A stretch of DNA of 45,832 bases from an uncultured Pelagibacteraceae bacterium (lineage in GTDB: Bacteria; Pseudomonadota; Alphaproteobacteria; Pelagibacterales; Pelagibacteraceae). The notes under the pieces are model-generated. The model was given only the letters and a program-made list of their open reading frames with translations. It was not told the origin of the DNA and searched no databases. Every line of letters starts with the position of its first letter. The stretch's first letter is position 1. Location of the stretch: the NCBI GenBank assembly GCA_902566755.1, contig CACFJR010000005.1, positions 1 through 45,832 on the forward strand, given 5' to 3'. Position numbers and translations under genes: made by a program. Below are positions 1 to 13,852 of the stretch, one piece after another.

Positions 1-369
1 TGCTTTCATTTTTTTAATGAAAAAACAGTTTTTACTGGAGATACATTGTTTTCTTTGGGTTGTGGAAGAATTTTTGAGGGGAGCTACGAAGATATGTTTA
101 ATTCATTATTAAGATTAAAAGTTTTACCTCCTGAAACAAACATATACTTTGGACACGAATATACATTGAATAATGCAATTTTTTGTCAAAGATTTGATCA
201 AGACAATTCTGAACTTAAAAAAAAGATTCTTGATATTAAAAAAAAATTGGAAAGTGGTTTTCCTTCTGTGCCATCTACAATAAAAGATGAATTGAACTGT
301 AACATTTTCTTAAAGGCAAAAAATCAGAAAGAATTTTCAAAATTAAGGGATTTAAAGGATAATTTTTAA
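1..369 (+). CDS. gloB: Hydroxyacylglutathione hydrolase (glyoxalase II), C-terminal part
   Basis: The reading frame is open from the left edge to a TAA at 367-369, so the start lies outside the window. The visible 122 residues begin inside the metallo-beta-lactamase fold: a TGDTLFSLGCGR stretch carries the bridging metal-ligand Asp, and a GHEYT motif supplies a late metal-binding His. The C-terminal helical region that contacts glutathione follows. The family hydrolyses S-lactoylglutathione to D-lactate and glutathione in methylglyoxal detoxification. Family assignment rests on these motifs; the N-terminal HxHxDH motif cannot be seen. It precedes the rplU promoter and is probably a separate transcription unit. 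Confidence 0.88.
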   Translation, partial: CFHFFNEKTVFTGDTLFSLGCGRIFEGSYEDMFNSLLRLKVLPPETNIYFGHEYTLNNAIFCQRFDQDNSELKKKILDIKKKLESGFPSVPSTIKDELNCNIFLKAKNQKEFSKLRDLKDNF

Positions 370-379
370 TCGATATAAC

Positions 380-407
380 TTGACTAAAAATACCTTAGAA
401 CTATATT
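380..407 (+). promoter_or_regulatory. Candidate sigma-70 promoter for rplU-rpmA-obgE
   Basis: TTGACT at 380-385 (5 of 6 to the -35 consensus) and TATATT at 402-407 (5 of 6 to the -10 consensus) are separated by 16 bp. They lie in the 62-bp gap between gloB and rplU, 25 bp before the rplU ATG. This is sequence inference only. Confidence 0.5.
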
Positions 408-431
408 GCAGCATAATTTAAAAAAACTATT

Positions 432-836
432 ATGTCATTTGCAGTCATACAAACAGGTGGAAAACAGTACAAAGTCAAAGCTGGAGAAATTTTGAAAATT
501 GAAAAATTTCCAGAAGGTAAGCCAAATAGTAAAATAGAGTTCAAAGAGATTTTGGCTTACGGAGATGACAAAAATATTGAGTTAGGTAACCCTGTTGTTT
601 CTGGTGCAAAAGTTGAGGCTGAATTATTAAAAAATTCAAAAAATAGAACTGTTTTAATATTTAAAAAACGTAGACGTAAAAATTCAAGAAGAAAAAACGG
701 TCACAGGCAACAATTCTCATTAATTAGAGTAAACAAAATTATGTCAAAAGATGGAAAGATCTTGTCTGAAGCGGAGAAAATTACTAAAGTAAGTAAAAAA
801 AAAGAAGAGAAAAAAACAACAATTAAAATTAAATAA
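432..836 (+). CDS. rplU: 50S ribosomal protein L21
   Basis: L21 is a 23S rRNA-binding protein of the large subunit. The product starts with the family signature [15 protein letters not shown] and contains the basic stretch [16 protein letters not shown], typical of the L21 rRNA-binding loop, at about residues 77-92. At 134 residues it is longer than the usual ~103 because of a lysine-rich tail (about residues 105-134). Its TAA shares one base with the ATG of rpmA, so translation of the two is probably coupled. The rplU-rpmA-obgE order is one of the best conserved in bacteria. Confidence 0.97.
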   Translation: MSFAVIQTGGKQYKVKAGEILKIEKFPEGKPNSKIEFKEILAYGDDKNIELGNPVVSGAKVEAELLKNSKNRTVLIFKKRRRKNSRRKNGHRQQFSLIRVNKIMSKDGKILSEAEKITKVSKKKEEKKTTIKIK

Positions 837-1090
837 TGGCTACAAAAAAAGCAGGTGGATCGTCAAGGAACGGAAGAGATAGTGCGGGCAGACGTCTAGG
901 AGTCAAAAAGTATGGGGGTCAGTTTGTAGTGCCTGGGAATATTATTGTTAGACAAAGGGGAACAAAAATTTTTCCTGGACAAAATGTTGGCATGGGGAAA
1001 GATCATTCCATCTTTTCGGTAATAAAAGGGAAAGTTATTTTCAAAAAATCAAAGTCTGATAGGACTTACGTTTCAGTTAAACCCAATTAA
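836..1090 (+). CDS. rpmA: 50S ribosomal protein L27
   Basis: L27 is a small protein whose N-terminus reaches the peptidyl-transferase centre. The 84-residue product starts [20 protein letters not shown] and continues with a GVKKYGGQ segment and [16 protein letters not shown], all diagnostic of L27. The length is normal and no N-terminal extension needing processing (as in Firmicutes) is present. The start overlaps the rplU stop by one base. It ends 27 bp before obgE, and that spacer contains an inverted repeat. Confidence 0.98.
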   Translation: MATKKAGGSSRNGRDSAGRRLGVKKYGGQFVVPGNIIVRQRGTKIFPGQNVGMGKDHSIFSVIKGKVIFKKSKSDRTYVSVKPN

Positions 1091-3199
<2,109 letters not shown>

Positions 3200-3203
<4 letters not shown>

Positions 3204-4450
3204 AAAATTATTTAAATAGAATTGGAATAAATGCAGTTAGAGCAGGATCAAAAATTATTAATAAAGAAAAAAAAAATAAAATTTTAAAAGATTATGTAAT
3301 GTTATTAACTAAATATAATGACAAAATTTTAAGAGAAAATTTAAAGGACCTGAAGATTGCTAGACAAAAAAAACTTGATATTAATTTAATAAACAGATTA
3401 GAACTTAACGATAAAAAGATTAAAGGTATCAAAAAATCTGTATTGGAAATAATTAAACTCAAAGATCCAGTAAATAGAGTGGTTTCTAAATGGAGTCGAC
3501 CTAACAAATTAAAAGTTAAGAAAGTTACTATTCCTATTGGGGTAATTGGCGTTATTTATGAAAGTAGACCAAACGTAACTTCAGACGTCTCATCCTTATG
3601 TTTTAAATCTGGAAATAGTGTAATATTAAAGGGCGGTTCAGAGGCTTTCAATTCTAATAAAATTATCTCAAACTTATTCAGAAAAGCTCTTAAGAAAAAT
3701 AAGGTAGATGTAAATTATGTTCAATTTATTGAAAAAAAAAATAGAAAAGCGGTAGATTTTTTATTGTCTAAAATGGAGTCTTACATAGATGTAATAATTC
3801 CGAGAGGCGGCAAAAATCTAGTAAAAAAGGTTAAAAAATATTCAAATATACCCACCATAGGACATCTTGAAGGTTTGTGTCATACATTTGTAGATGAAAA
3901 CGTAAATCACAAAATGGCAAGTAAAATCATATTAAATGCAAAATTAAGAAACCCTGGAATTTGTGGTGCTACAGAGACATTGCTTGTTCATAGAAAACTA
4001 TCTAGCGAAAAAATCAAATTAATTATTAATGATTTATTAAAAAATAATTGTGAGATATATGCTGACGACACTATCAGAAAAATTTCTCCAAGAAAAATTC
4101 ATAAAGCAACACCAAAAGATTGGTCGACCGAATACTTGTCATTAAAAATTTCTGTTAAAAAAGTCAACAATGTAGAGGATGCCGTCGAACACATTAATAA
4201 ATATGGCACCTCACATACTGAGGCAATTATTTCTAATAATAAAAAAAATACAAAATACTTTTTTGAAAATGTGAAAAGTTCAATATTAATTCATAATTCA
4301 TCGACTCAATTTGCAGACGGAGCTGAACTTGGCTTCGGTGGTGAAGTAGGTATATCAACTAATAAATTACCACCTAGAGGTCCTGTTGGTTTAAATCAAC
4401 TTGTATCTTATAAATATGAAGTAATAGGAAATGGCCAAATACGATCTTGA
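3200..4450 (+). CDS. proA: Gamma-glutamyl phosphate reductase
   Basis: ProA reduces gamma-glutamyl phosphate to glutamate semialdehyde with NADPH, the second proline step. The 416-residue protein shows family blocks: PIGVIGVIYESRPNVTSD (about 112-129), LKGGSEAFNSN, and the catalytic Cys in NPGICGATETLL (about 252-263). The C-terminal IHNSSTQFADGAELGFGGE is typical. It is translationally coupled to proB through ATGA, and its final 20 bp overlap nadD in another frame. Confidence 0.97.
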
Positions 4451-4964
4451 TAAAAAAGTTAGACTAGGTATTCTTGGCGGAACTTTTGATCCTGCTCACA
4501 AAGGGCATTTAAAAATTTCTAAAGTTGCTAAAAAATTATTCAAATTAGACAAAATTGTATGGGCTATTACTGAAAAAAACCCTTTTAAAAGTAAAAGTTT
4601 TTATAGCCTTAAAAAAAGAGTTCAAATTGCAAATAATTTAACAAAAAAAACAAAGTATGTGACTGTTGGTTTTTATGAAAAAAAAATTAAATCTAATAAA
4701 ACAATTAAGCTTATAAAATTTTTTAAAAGGAATCGTAGTAACGAAATTTTTTTTATAATGGGAGCTGATAATCTCATAAATTTTCATAAATGGAATAATT
4801 GGTCTAAAATTGGAAAGTTGGCAAAAATTTTAGTTTTTGATAGAAGCGGGTACAAAAAAAGATCAAAGGAATCAGTGGCTTATAAGAACTTAAAAAAAAG
4901 GGGTCTAAAATACATAAGTTTTAATAAGGTAAATATTTCATCTTCTCAAATAAGAAATATTTGA
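4431..4964 (+). CDS. nadD: Nicotinate-nucleotide adenylyltransferase
   Basis: NadD joins nicotinate mononucleotide and ATP to make NaAD in NAD synthesis. GILGGTFDPAHKGH (about residues 13-26) is the nucleotidyltransferase HxGH signature; MGADNLINFHKWNNW and the late ISSSQIR motif also fit. At 177 residues it stops two residues after ISSSQIR, so the short C-terminal helix usual in the family (P..V..YI...LY type) is absent. The start overlaps proA by 20 bp; the ATG is placed by homology to family N-termini. Confidence 0.93.
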   Translation: MAKYDLDKKVRLGILGGTFDPAHKGHLKISKVAKKLFKLDKIVWAITEKNPFKSKSFYSLKKRVQIANNLTKKTKYVTVGFYEKKIKSNKTIKLIKFFKRNRSNEIFFIMGADNLINFHKWNNWSKIGKLAKILVFDRSGYKKRSKESVAYKNLKKRGLKYISFNKVNISSSQIRNI

Positions 4965-4979
4965 TAAGGTAAATAATTA

Positions 4980-5330
4980 ATGGCCGAAAACTTAGACTTA
5001 AAAAAAATCATCATCAAAACACTCGATAGTAATAAGGCTTTAGAAATAGTATCTATAGATCTTAAAGATAAATCCTCAATAGCTGACTATATGATTGTTG
5101 CAAGCGGAACGTCTTCTAGACATATCCAATCTCTTTCTGAACAAGTTTTGGAAAAATTTAAAACTAACGGTTTAAAAAATTGTAAAATTGAGGGAAAAAA
5201 TAGTGCTGAGTGGAAACTAGTAGATGGAATTGACATTGTAGTTCATATTTTTAATCCAGAAAAAAGAAAATTTTATGAATTGGAAAAAATTTGGTCTGAA
5301 TTAATTCCAAAAGAGAAAGTTATTGTTTAA
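4980..5330 (+). CDS. rsfS: Ribosomal silencing factor RsfS
   Basis: RsfS binds L14 and blocks 30S-50S joining during starvation. The 116-residue product carries the family core DYMIVASGTSSRHIQSL (about 37-53), the EG...AEWKLVDG segment, and DIVVHIFNPEKRKFYELEKIW at the C-terminus. The order nadD-rsfS is standard. In many alphaproteobacteria rlmH follows, but here the rsfS stop shares a base with the ATG of ctpA. Confidence 0.95.
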   Translation: MAENLDLKKIIIKTLDSNKALEIVSIDLKDKSSIADYMIVASGTSSRHIQSLSEQVLEKFKTNGLKNCKIEGKNSAEWKLVDGIDIVVHIFNPEKRKFYELEKIWSELIPKEKVIV

Positions 5331-6457
5331 TGAAAATAATTATTTTTATAATCATAATTTTTCATACGTTTACACTTGCATTTTCAAACAATGATAACAT
5401 TTACGATAAAGTAGATTTATTTGGAGAAGTGCTTGATAAAGTCAACAAAGAATATGTTGAAGAGATAGATCAAGCTGAAGCAATGGACGCTGCAATTGAT
5501 GGTGTCTTAAGATCGCTTGACCCATATTCTGCATATTTATCACCAGAGGATCTTAAACAAATGGAAACCGAAACAAGTGGTAAATTTGGAGGATTAGGAA
5601 TTGAAGTCGGTATGGAAGCAGGTGTTGTAAAAGTAATTTCTCCAATAGATAATTCTCCAGCTGACAAAGCTGGTGTTAAAGCAGGTGATTACATAGTGAA
5701 AATAAATGACACGCAAGTACAAGGAAAGACCTTGACTGAAGCTGTTGATTTAATGAGAGGACCGGTTGGAAGTAGTATCGAAATTACAGTTAGAAGAATT
5801 GGGAAAAAGAAATCATTAATTTTTAATATTACAAGAGAAATTATTCAAATCGCATCAGTGAAATCAAAAACTTATGATAAGAAAATTGGTTATTTAAGAT
5901 TGACATCGTTTAATGAAAATAGTGGTAGTCAAATCAAAACTGAGATTAAAAAATTTAAACGAGATAAAAAAATAGAAAGCTATATCCTTGACTTACGTAA
6001 TAATCCAGGAGGATTATTATCTCAAGCAATTAAAATATCAGATTTTTTTCTTGAGGATGGAGAAATTGTATCGACCAAGGGCCGACAAAAAAGTGAAAAT
6101 AGAAAATGGTTTGCGAGTAGTGGAGATTTAATAAATGGTAAAACTCTTGTAGTTTTAATTAATAATGGGTCTGCGTCAGCATCAGAAATAGTTGCGGGAG
6201 CATTAAAGGATCACAAAAGAGCAGTTTTGGTTGGTGAAAGTACATATGGCAAAGGTTCTGTTCAATCAATAATTCCTCTTAAAAATGAGGGAGCAATAAG
6301 ACTAACAATTTCAAAATATTATTTACCTTCAGGAAAATCAATTTCAGAGGTTGGTGTAGCTCCAGATATATCAATTGAAGAAGAAGAAAATGATTTTCGA
6401 ATTGATACAGAAACCGACAATCAATTAAACTTTGCACGTAAACTTTTAGCAGGATAG
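5330..6457 (+). CDS. ctpA: C-terminal processing peptidase (S41 family, PDZ)
   Basis: This is a periplasmic serine protease of family S41. A hydrophobic N-terminus (residues 1-18, isoleucine-rich, then a short polar turn) looks like a Sec signal peptide. A PDZ domain spans about 84-158 (GGLGIEVGM, AGVKAGDYIVKIND). The protease domain follows with DLRNNPGG (about 221-228), the serine motif NNGSASASEI (about 278-287) and the Lys of the Ser-Lys dyad in YGKGSVQ (Lys about 308). Its 375 residues are somewhat shorter than the usual alphaproteobacterial CtpA (about 420-450). It abuts rppH with no gap. Confidence 0.94.
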   Translation: MKIIIFIIIIFHTFTLAFSNNDNIYDKVDLFGEVLDKVNKEYVEEIDQAEAMDAAIDGVLRSLDPYSAYLSPEDLKQMETETSGKFGGLGIEVGMEAGVVKVISPIDNSPADKAGVKAGDYIVKINDTQVQGKTLTEAVDLMRGPVGSSIEITVRRIGKKKSLIFNITREIIQIASVKSKTYDKKIGYLRLTSFNENSGSQIKTEIKKFKRDKKIESYILDLRNNPGGLLSQAIKISDFFLEDGEIVSTKGRQKSENRKWFASSGDLINGKTLVVLINNGSASASEIVAGALKDHKRAVLVGESTYGKGSVQSIIPLKNEGAIRLTISKYYLPSGKSISEVGVAPDISIEEEENDFRIDTETDNQLNFARKLLAG

Positions 6458-6934
6458 ATGCTTGATAAGTTTAAAAAGTTGCCACTTAGAAAAGGAGTGG
6501 GCATCGTTTTACTTAATCAAAGCAACGAAGTCTTTGTAGCAAAAAGAATAGATAATCCAAACAATTATTGGCAAATGCCTCAGGGTGGAATTGATGAAAA
6601 TGAGAGTTATCTTGATGCAGCTACAAGAGAGTTAGAAGAAGAAACGAGTATAACAAACGTTAAATTGATTAAAGAGTTGGAAGGTTTTCAAACTTATCTG
6701 CTTCCTCAAAATCTCTTAGGAATTATATGGAAAGGAAAATACAAAGGTCAAATACAAAAGTGGTTTTGTATGAGATTTCTAGGTAGTGATAATGAAATAA
6801 ATATAAAAACCAAAAAGCCTGAGTTCTTAGAGTGGAAATGGATAAACCTTGAAGATATTACGAAAAATGTGGTTGATTTCAAATTAGATGTTTATAATGA
6901 AGTTAAAAAAAAAGTGCTAGATATTTTAAAATAA
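6458..6934 (+). CDS. rppH: RNA pyrophosphohydrolase (Nudix)
   Basis: RppH removes pyrophosphate from 5'-triphosphate mRNA ends, starting decay. GVGIVLLN, the NYWQMPQGGID block and a Nudix box (RELEEE with upstream Gly and Glu at the right spacing, about residues 43-65) identify it, as does the late EFLEWKWI segment. The Gly near the end of the consensus Nudix box (REUxEExGU) is Ser here. The ATG follows the ctpA TAG directly. The stop lies one base from the stop of the convergent atpC. Confidence 0.93.
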   Translation: MLDKFKKLPLRKGVGIVLLNQSNEVFVAKRIDNPNNYWQMPQGGIDENESYLDAATRELEEETSITNVKLIKELEGFQTYLLPQNLLGIIWKGKYKGQIQKWFCMRFLGSDNEINIKTKKPEFLEWKWINLEDITKNVVDFKLDVYNEVKKKVLDILK

Positions 6935-6935
6935 A

Positions 6936-7327
6936 CTAATTGAGTCTATTCAAAACATCAATTTTTTGATTTGCTATAAATCTTTTTTGATCGTCTAAAT
7001 TTTCATCTTTTAAAGTTTCATTGGCCTCATTAATCATCGAGCTTAAATCGTCTTTTTTTATTTCTTTAATGTCGATGATTCTGCTGGTAAGAATTGATAA
7101 AGAATTTTCACTAAATTCAATAATTCCATCTTCTACATATAATTCTTTTACTTCATTGCCTGTAAAAACCTTGACTATTCCAGGTTTTAAAAATGAAATT
7201 ATAGATATGTGATCTTTCAAAATACCCATATCACCTTCAAACGCAGGTACCACTACCTCAGATACATTATCTAAAGAAAGGAATAAATTTTCTGGATTAA
7301 CAATTTCTAAGTTAAACGAATCTGACA

Positions 7328-7328
<1 letters not shown>
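6936..7328 (-). CDS. atpC: ATP synthase F1 subunit epsilon
   Basis: Epsilon is the rotor subunit that couples c-ring rotation to F1 and can inhibit hydrolysis. The 130-residue protein has the beta-sandwich domain (FNLEIVNPENLFLS, VVPAFEGDMGILKDHISII, VEDGIIEF) and a short helical C-terminus. It is last in the atpHAGDC operon, its ATG sharing a base with the atpD stop. Its 3' end meets rppH tail to tail with a single base between. Confidence 0.95.
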
Positions 7329-9623
<2,295 letters not shown>

Positions 9624-9625
9624 AA

Positions 9626-11161
9626 TTATTTATCGAAATTTTTCTTTAAATCCAAAATAATACTCGTTAATTTTTTCTCATTATCTTCTTCAAGTTTTCC
9701 TGATGAAATTATTGAATTTATCAAATCTGGTTGTTCAGATTTACATTTCTCAATTATATCTTTCTCAAATTTTGATATATCTTTTTGTTGAATATCGTCT
9801 AAGTAACCTTTTACACCACAAAAGACAGAAATGACTTGCTCAGCTACTGTCATTGGAGAATATTGTTTTTGTTTCAATAATTCAGTTAATTTTGCTCCTC
9901 TGTTTAAAAGTTTTTGAGTTGATGCATCTAAGTCAGATCCAAACTGTGCAAAAGCTGCCATCTCTCTATATTGAGCAAGTTCAAGTTTCATAGATCCAGA
10001 AACTTTTTTCATAGCTTTTGTTTGAGCAGAAGATCCTACCCTTGAAACTGATAAGCCAACATTAATTGCAGGTCTTATTCCTTGATTGAATAGTTCTGTC
10101 TCTAAAAATATTTGTCCATCAGTAATTGAGATTACGTTAGTAGGTATGTAAGCTGATACGTCTCCTGCTTGAGTTTCGATGATTGGCAACGCAGTTAATG
10201 ATCCTCCGCCATGTTCGTCACCTAATTTTGCTGCTCTTTCAAGTAATCGACTATGTAAATAAAAAACATCTCCTGGATATGCTTCTCTTCCTGGGGGACG
10301 TCTTAAAAGAAGTGACATTTGTCTGTAGGCTACTGCTTGTTTTGAAAGATCGTCATAAATAATTAAAGCATGCATTCCATTGTCTCTAAAATATTCACCC
10401 ATAGCACATCCAGTGTATGGAGCTAAAAATTGTAATGGAGCTGCATCTGAAGCTGTTGCCGCAACAATTGTTGTATATTCCATAGCTCCAGCCTCTTCTA
10501 AAGTTTTCTCTATCTGCCTAACAGTCGATCGTTTTTGACCTATTGCAACATAAATACAATAAAGTTTTTGTTTTTCATCACCTGACGCGTTTATCTTTTT
10601 TTGATTAATTATAGCATCAATAGCAACAGCAGTTTTTCCTGTTTGGCGATCTCCAATAATTAATTCCCTTTGACCTCTACCTATTGGAACCAAACTATCA
10701 ATTGATTTTAAACCTGTTTGCATTGGTTCGCTGACAGATTTTCTTGGAATAATTCCTGGTGCTTTCACCTCGACTCTACTACGTTTAATACTTTTGTCTA
10801 AAGCTCCTTTGCCGTCTATTGGGTTTCCTAATCCATCAACAACTCTTCCAAGTAATTCTTTACCAACTGGTGTATCAACAATCGCTCCAGTTCTTTTGAC
10901 TGTATCACCTTCTTTAACTGCTCTATCATCACCAAAAATAACTACTCCAACGTTATCACTTTCTAAGTTCAACGCCATACCTTTAGAGCCATCAGCAAAT
11001 TCTACCATCTCACCGGCTTGAACATTGTCGAGTCCGTAAATTCTTGCTATTCCGTCTCCTACAGATAAAACTTGACCAATTTCTGTAACTTCAGATTTAT
11101 CTCCGAATTTTTTGATTTGTTCTTTTAATATTTTTGTTACTTCTGATGGGTTAATATCCAT
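9626..11161 (-). CDS. atpA: ATP synthase F1 subunit alpha
   Basis: Alpha is the non-catalytic nucleotide-binding subunit of F1. P-loop [13 protein letters not shown] (about 169-181), [15 protein letters not shown], the [20 protein letters not shown] block and [10 protein letters not shown] are diagnostic. At 511 residues it is full length. The ATG shares one base with the atpH stop. Confidence 0.98.
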   Translation of the reverse strand: MDINPSEVTKILKEQIKKFGDKSEVTEIGQVLSVGDGIARIYGLDNVQAGEMVEFADGSKGMALNLESDNVGVVIFGDDRAVKEGDTVKRTGAIVDTPVGKELLGRVVDGLGNPIDGKGALDKSIKRSRVEVKAPGIIPRKSVSEPMQTGLKSIDSLVPIGRGQRELIIGDRQTGKTAVAIDAIINQKKINASGDEKQKLYCIYVAIGQKRSTVRQIEKTLEEAGAMEYTTIVAATASDAAPLQFLAPYTGCAMGEYFRDNGMHALIIYDDLSKQAVAYRQMSLLLRRPPGREAYPGDVFYLHSRLLERAAKLGDEHGGGSLTALPIIETQAGDVSAYIPTNVISITDGQIFLETELFNQGIRPAINVGLSVSRVGSSAQTKAMKKVSGSMKLELAQYREMAAFAQFGSDLDASTQKLLNRGAKLTELLKQKQYSPMTVAEQVISVFCGVKGYLDDIQQKDISKFEKDIIEKCKSEQPDLINSIISSGKLEEDNEKKLTSIILDLKKNFDK

Positions 11162-11709
11162 TATACTTCCTTCATTGAGTTTTTCATTTTCATTAATTTA
11201 TTCTTTAAAGAGTTATCAATCATAATACTTCCAATTTTTATTTTTACTCCAGCAAGCAATGACTCATCAACCTTATAACTTAAGTTAATTTTTGAATTAA
11301 AGTCTTTAGTCATTTCCTCTTTAATTTTTTCTATCTGAGAGTTATCTAATTTTTTTGAAGACACAAGCTCAGCTCTAACTTCTCCTCTTTGAATTGAACA
11401 ATAGGTGATAAAATCGTTTAAGATGTTTTTTAAAAAAAATATTCTTCTTTTATGAATAAGAAATTTTATGAACTTAATAAATAAGCTGTTCAATTTTACT
11501 TTTTCAAAAATTGCACTAAAAATTTCAAGCTGCTTATCTTGTTTGAATGTAGGGTCTTTTATAAAAGTTGAGAAATCCTGAGAATCTTTAATTACGCTGT
11601 ATAAGGACTTTGCCTGAGCTTCGATTTCATCTAACACACTATTCTCTTTTGCAAGCTCAAACAAAGACTGAGAATAACTGTTTGTTGCTTTAGTTTGGGA
11701 ATTAGACAA
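11161..11709 (-). CDS. atpH: ATP synthase F1 subunit delta
   Basis: Delta is the stator protein at the top of F1 (the OSCP homologue). The 182-residue product has an N-terminal helical domain ([20 protein letters not shown]) and a C-terminal domain ending in [19 protein letters not shown], matching the family's GG.....D.S....L pattern. The start codon read from the sequence is TTG at 11709-11707, preceded by AAAGGAT at ideal spacing; no nearby ATG gives a complete N-terminus. It is the first gene of atpHAGDC and follows a 99-bp gap after priA. Confidence 0.92.
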   Translation of the reverse strand: MSNSQTKATNSYSQSLFELAKENSVLDEIEAQAKSLYSVIKDSQDFSTFIKDPTFKQDKQLEIFSAIFEKVKLNSLFIKFIKFLIHKRRIFFLKNILNDFITYCSIQRGEVRAELVSSKKLDNSQIEKIKEEMTKDFNSKINLSYKVDESLLAGVKIKIGSIMIDNSLKNKLMKMKNSMKEV

Positions 11710-11808
11710 GTTAGATCCTTTGTATTTGCTGATAAATTTTCAGATTAATTAACATATAGGCAAGTAACGATCAAGTATGAGCTTTAAAAAAAGCCACAAA
11801 AATAACAG
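11710..11808 (-). other. Gap between priA and atpH, probable atp operon promoter region
   Basis: This 99-bp AT-rich spacer is one of the two longest in the window. It ends with AAAGGAT, the ribosome binding site for the TTG start of atpH. TTGATC occurs in the middle (minus strand), but no -10 hexamer at a good distance is convincing. A short GCTTT/AAAGC inverted repeat (11781-11794) has no T-tract. The atp operon promoter most likely lies here. Confidence 0.35.
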
Positions 11809-13764
11809 TTAATTGAAATTTATTGGATCAACATCAACTGAAAGTTTTATTCCTTTTGGGATATTAAATCTTTTAAGAGCCATTTTTAAGTTTTTCTGAG
11901 CCGAAATATTCTTTGCAGATCTTAATAAGATCCTATTCCTATAATTCCCTCTTACTTTATAAATCGGAGCGTTTACTGGTCCAAGAATTTTGACTTTAAG
12001 GTTTTTTTTTAAAAATTCTGACAATTCAAATGATGCCTGGTCGGATTTTTTGCTATTTTGAGCACTAACTATTATTGATATAAATCTCTCAAAAGGAGGT
12101 AATAAATTCTTTTCCCTCAGAATTAATTCTTTATCCAAAAAAATATAAGGATCAGGATTTACGATTTGCGATATGTAATCTGAGTTTAAATTCATTGTTT
12201 GAAAATAAACAGTCGAAGGCTTTCCTTCTCGACCGGCTCTACCTGATAGTTGGTGGTAAAGCTGTACAGTTTTTTCAGCACTTCTTAAATCGTAACCTCT
12301 AGAAGAATAATCAATATCCAATACAATAATACAGTTCAGGTTAGGAAAATGAAAACCTTTTGAAATCAGTTGAGTACCAATTAATATATTAATCTTATTA
12401 TCTATTATCTCTTGGATTTTAGAAGATGAGTCCTTTTTATTCATGGTGTCACTTGAGAAAATTAAAGTGTTTTTGTCAGGAAAAATCTTTTTAATTTCCT
12501 CAAGTATTTTTTCCACGCCCGGACCACTAAAGCTAAAATCACATTTAGAGTCCTTTGAGGAGCAGTCTCGTTCCATTTCTGTGGAATAACCACAATAATG
12601 ACATAAAACTCTATTTCTTATCTTATGATAAACAAGATTAATTGAACAAGAAGGACAGTCAAAAGTTTTCAAACAATTTTTACATAATACAAATGGCGAG
12701 TAGCCTCTTCTATTTACAAAAAATAAAACCTGATTATTCCTAGATAAATTATCTTTTACTTTTTCAATCAATTCCTCTGAAATAAATGTTCCTTTTTTTT
12801 CACTTTTTTTTATTTTTATAATTTCATAATCTGGCAACTTTGCATCTCTAAATCGCTCAGTTAACCTAGATGAATGAAATTTTTTTCCTTTAATATTTTT
12901 ATAAGTTTCTATAGATGGAACAGCAGATATCAAATTGATAGGTATATTTTCAAATGATGCTCTGGATATTGCCATATCTCTAGCATGATAGTTTACACCC
13001 TCATCTTGTTTGTAGGATTGGTCGTGTTCTTCATCTATTGTAATAAGACCTAACTTTTTAAAAGGTAAAAATAAAGCCGACCTAGCCCCTATGACAACTT
13101 TAATCTTTCCTGATTTCAAACCGCTCCAAATTATCTTTTTATTTTTCTTTGTAACTGATGAATGCCAAATAGCTGGTTTAAAACCAAAAAAAGAAATGAA
13201 ATTTTTTTCAAATTCTTTTGTGAGGCCAATTTCAGGAAGTAAAATCAAAGATTGATATCCTTCATTTAGTTTTTTTTTAATTGCATTAAAATAAACTATT
13301 GTTTTTCCTGAACCTGTAGTCCCTTGTAATACATGAACTCTAAAATTTTTATCCCCCTTTTCTATTTCTAATAAACTTTTTTTTTGCTGAATATTAAGAC
13401 TATAATCTTTAGTTGGATGTTTTTTATTAAACTGATCGTAAGTGTTTGCTTTATAATCTTCTTCTAAAGAATTATTTACTAAATGAAGTTTTAACGCCAT
13501 ACCCTTTGGAACAATATTATAATCAGAAAACCAATTTAAAAATTTTATTGTTTTATTTTCTAAAGGATCTTTTGTAAATTTTTTAATAATATCTTTGATT
13601 TTAAATTTTTTTTTAGGTCCTTCCTCAAAATCATCCCAGATAATACCTATCATTTTTTTTTTACCAAAAGGTACCTCCACATAGTCGCCAATTTTAAGTT
13701 TTTCTTTTGAAGTGTATGTAAATGGGTGATCAAAAATGTTTGGTAATAGTACTGGTACTTTCAT
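11809..13764 (-). CDS. priA: Primosomal protein N' (replication restart helicase PriA)
   Basis: PriA recognises stalled forks and reloads DnaB. The 651-residue protein has the N-terminal 3'-DNA-binding domain (ending near GKKKMIGIIWDDFE), a helicase core with Walker A GTTGSGKT (about 149-156) and DEEHD (about 245-249), and a zinc-binding insertion with eight cysteines (FVLCKNCLKTFDCPSC, LCHYCG, then two more Cys). Motif VI is in QLSGRAGREGKPS. It follows an 88-bp gap after the EgtD-like gene and precedes the atp operon. Confidence 0.96.
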   Translation of the reverse strand: MKVPVLLPNIFDHPFTYTSKEKLKIGDYVEVPFGKKKMIGIIWDDFEEGPKKKFKIKDIIKKFTKDPLENKTIKFLNWFSDYNIVPKGMALKLHLVNNSLEEDYKANTYDQFNKKHPTKDYSLNIQQKKSLLEIEKGDKNFRVHVLQGTTGSGKTIVYFNAIKKKLNEGYQSLILLPEIGLTKEFEKNFISFFGFKPAIWHSSVTKKNKKIIWSGLKSGKIKVVIGARSALFLPFKKLGLITIDEEHDQSYKQDEGVNYHARDMAISRASFENIPINLISAVPSIETYKNIKGKKFHSSRLTERFRDAKLPDYEIIKIKKSEKKGTFISEELIEKVKDNLSRNNQVLFFVNRRGYSPFVLCKNCLKTFDCPSCSINLVYHKIRNRVLCHYCGYSTEMERDCSSKDSKCDFSFSGPGVEKILEEIKKIFPDKNTLIFSSDTMNKKDSSSKIQEIIDNKINILIGTQLISKGFHFPNLNCIIVLDIDYSSRGYDLRSAEKTVQLYHQLSGRAGREGKPSTVYFQTMNLNSDYISQIVNPDPYIFLDKELILREKNLLPPFERFISIIVSAQNSKKSDQASFELSEFLKKNLKVKILGPVNAPIYKVRGNYRNRILLRSAKNISAQKNLKMALKRFNIPKGIKLSVDVDPINFN

Positions 13765-13852
13765 TTCATTATGAAAAGTTTAAAAGTGTATTGGTAATTT
13801 ATTACAACTCTATTTCTGTTGATATACAATAAATATAAAGTAATATCTAGGC

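Noticed and set aside
46-369. A complete 107-residue protein starting at position 46
   Set aside because: Codon 46 is TTG within GDTLFSLG of GloB, and the frame is open to the window edge, so the gene is a fragment cut by the window.
11781-11794. GCTTT-AAAA-AAAGC inverted repeat as a terminator of priA
   Set aside because: The stem is only 5 bp, AT-rich, and not followed by a T-tract on either strand.
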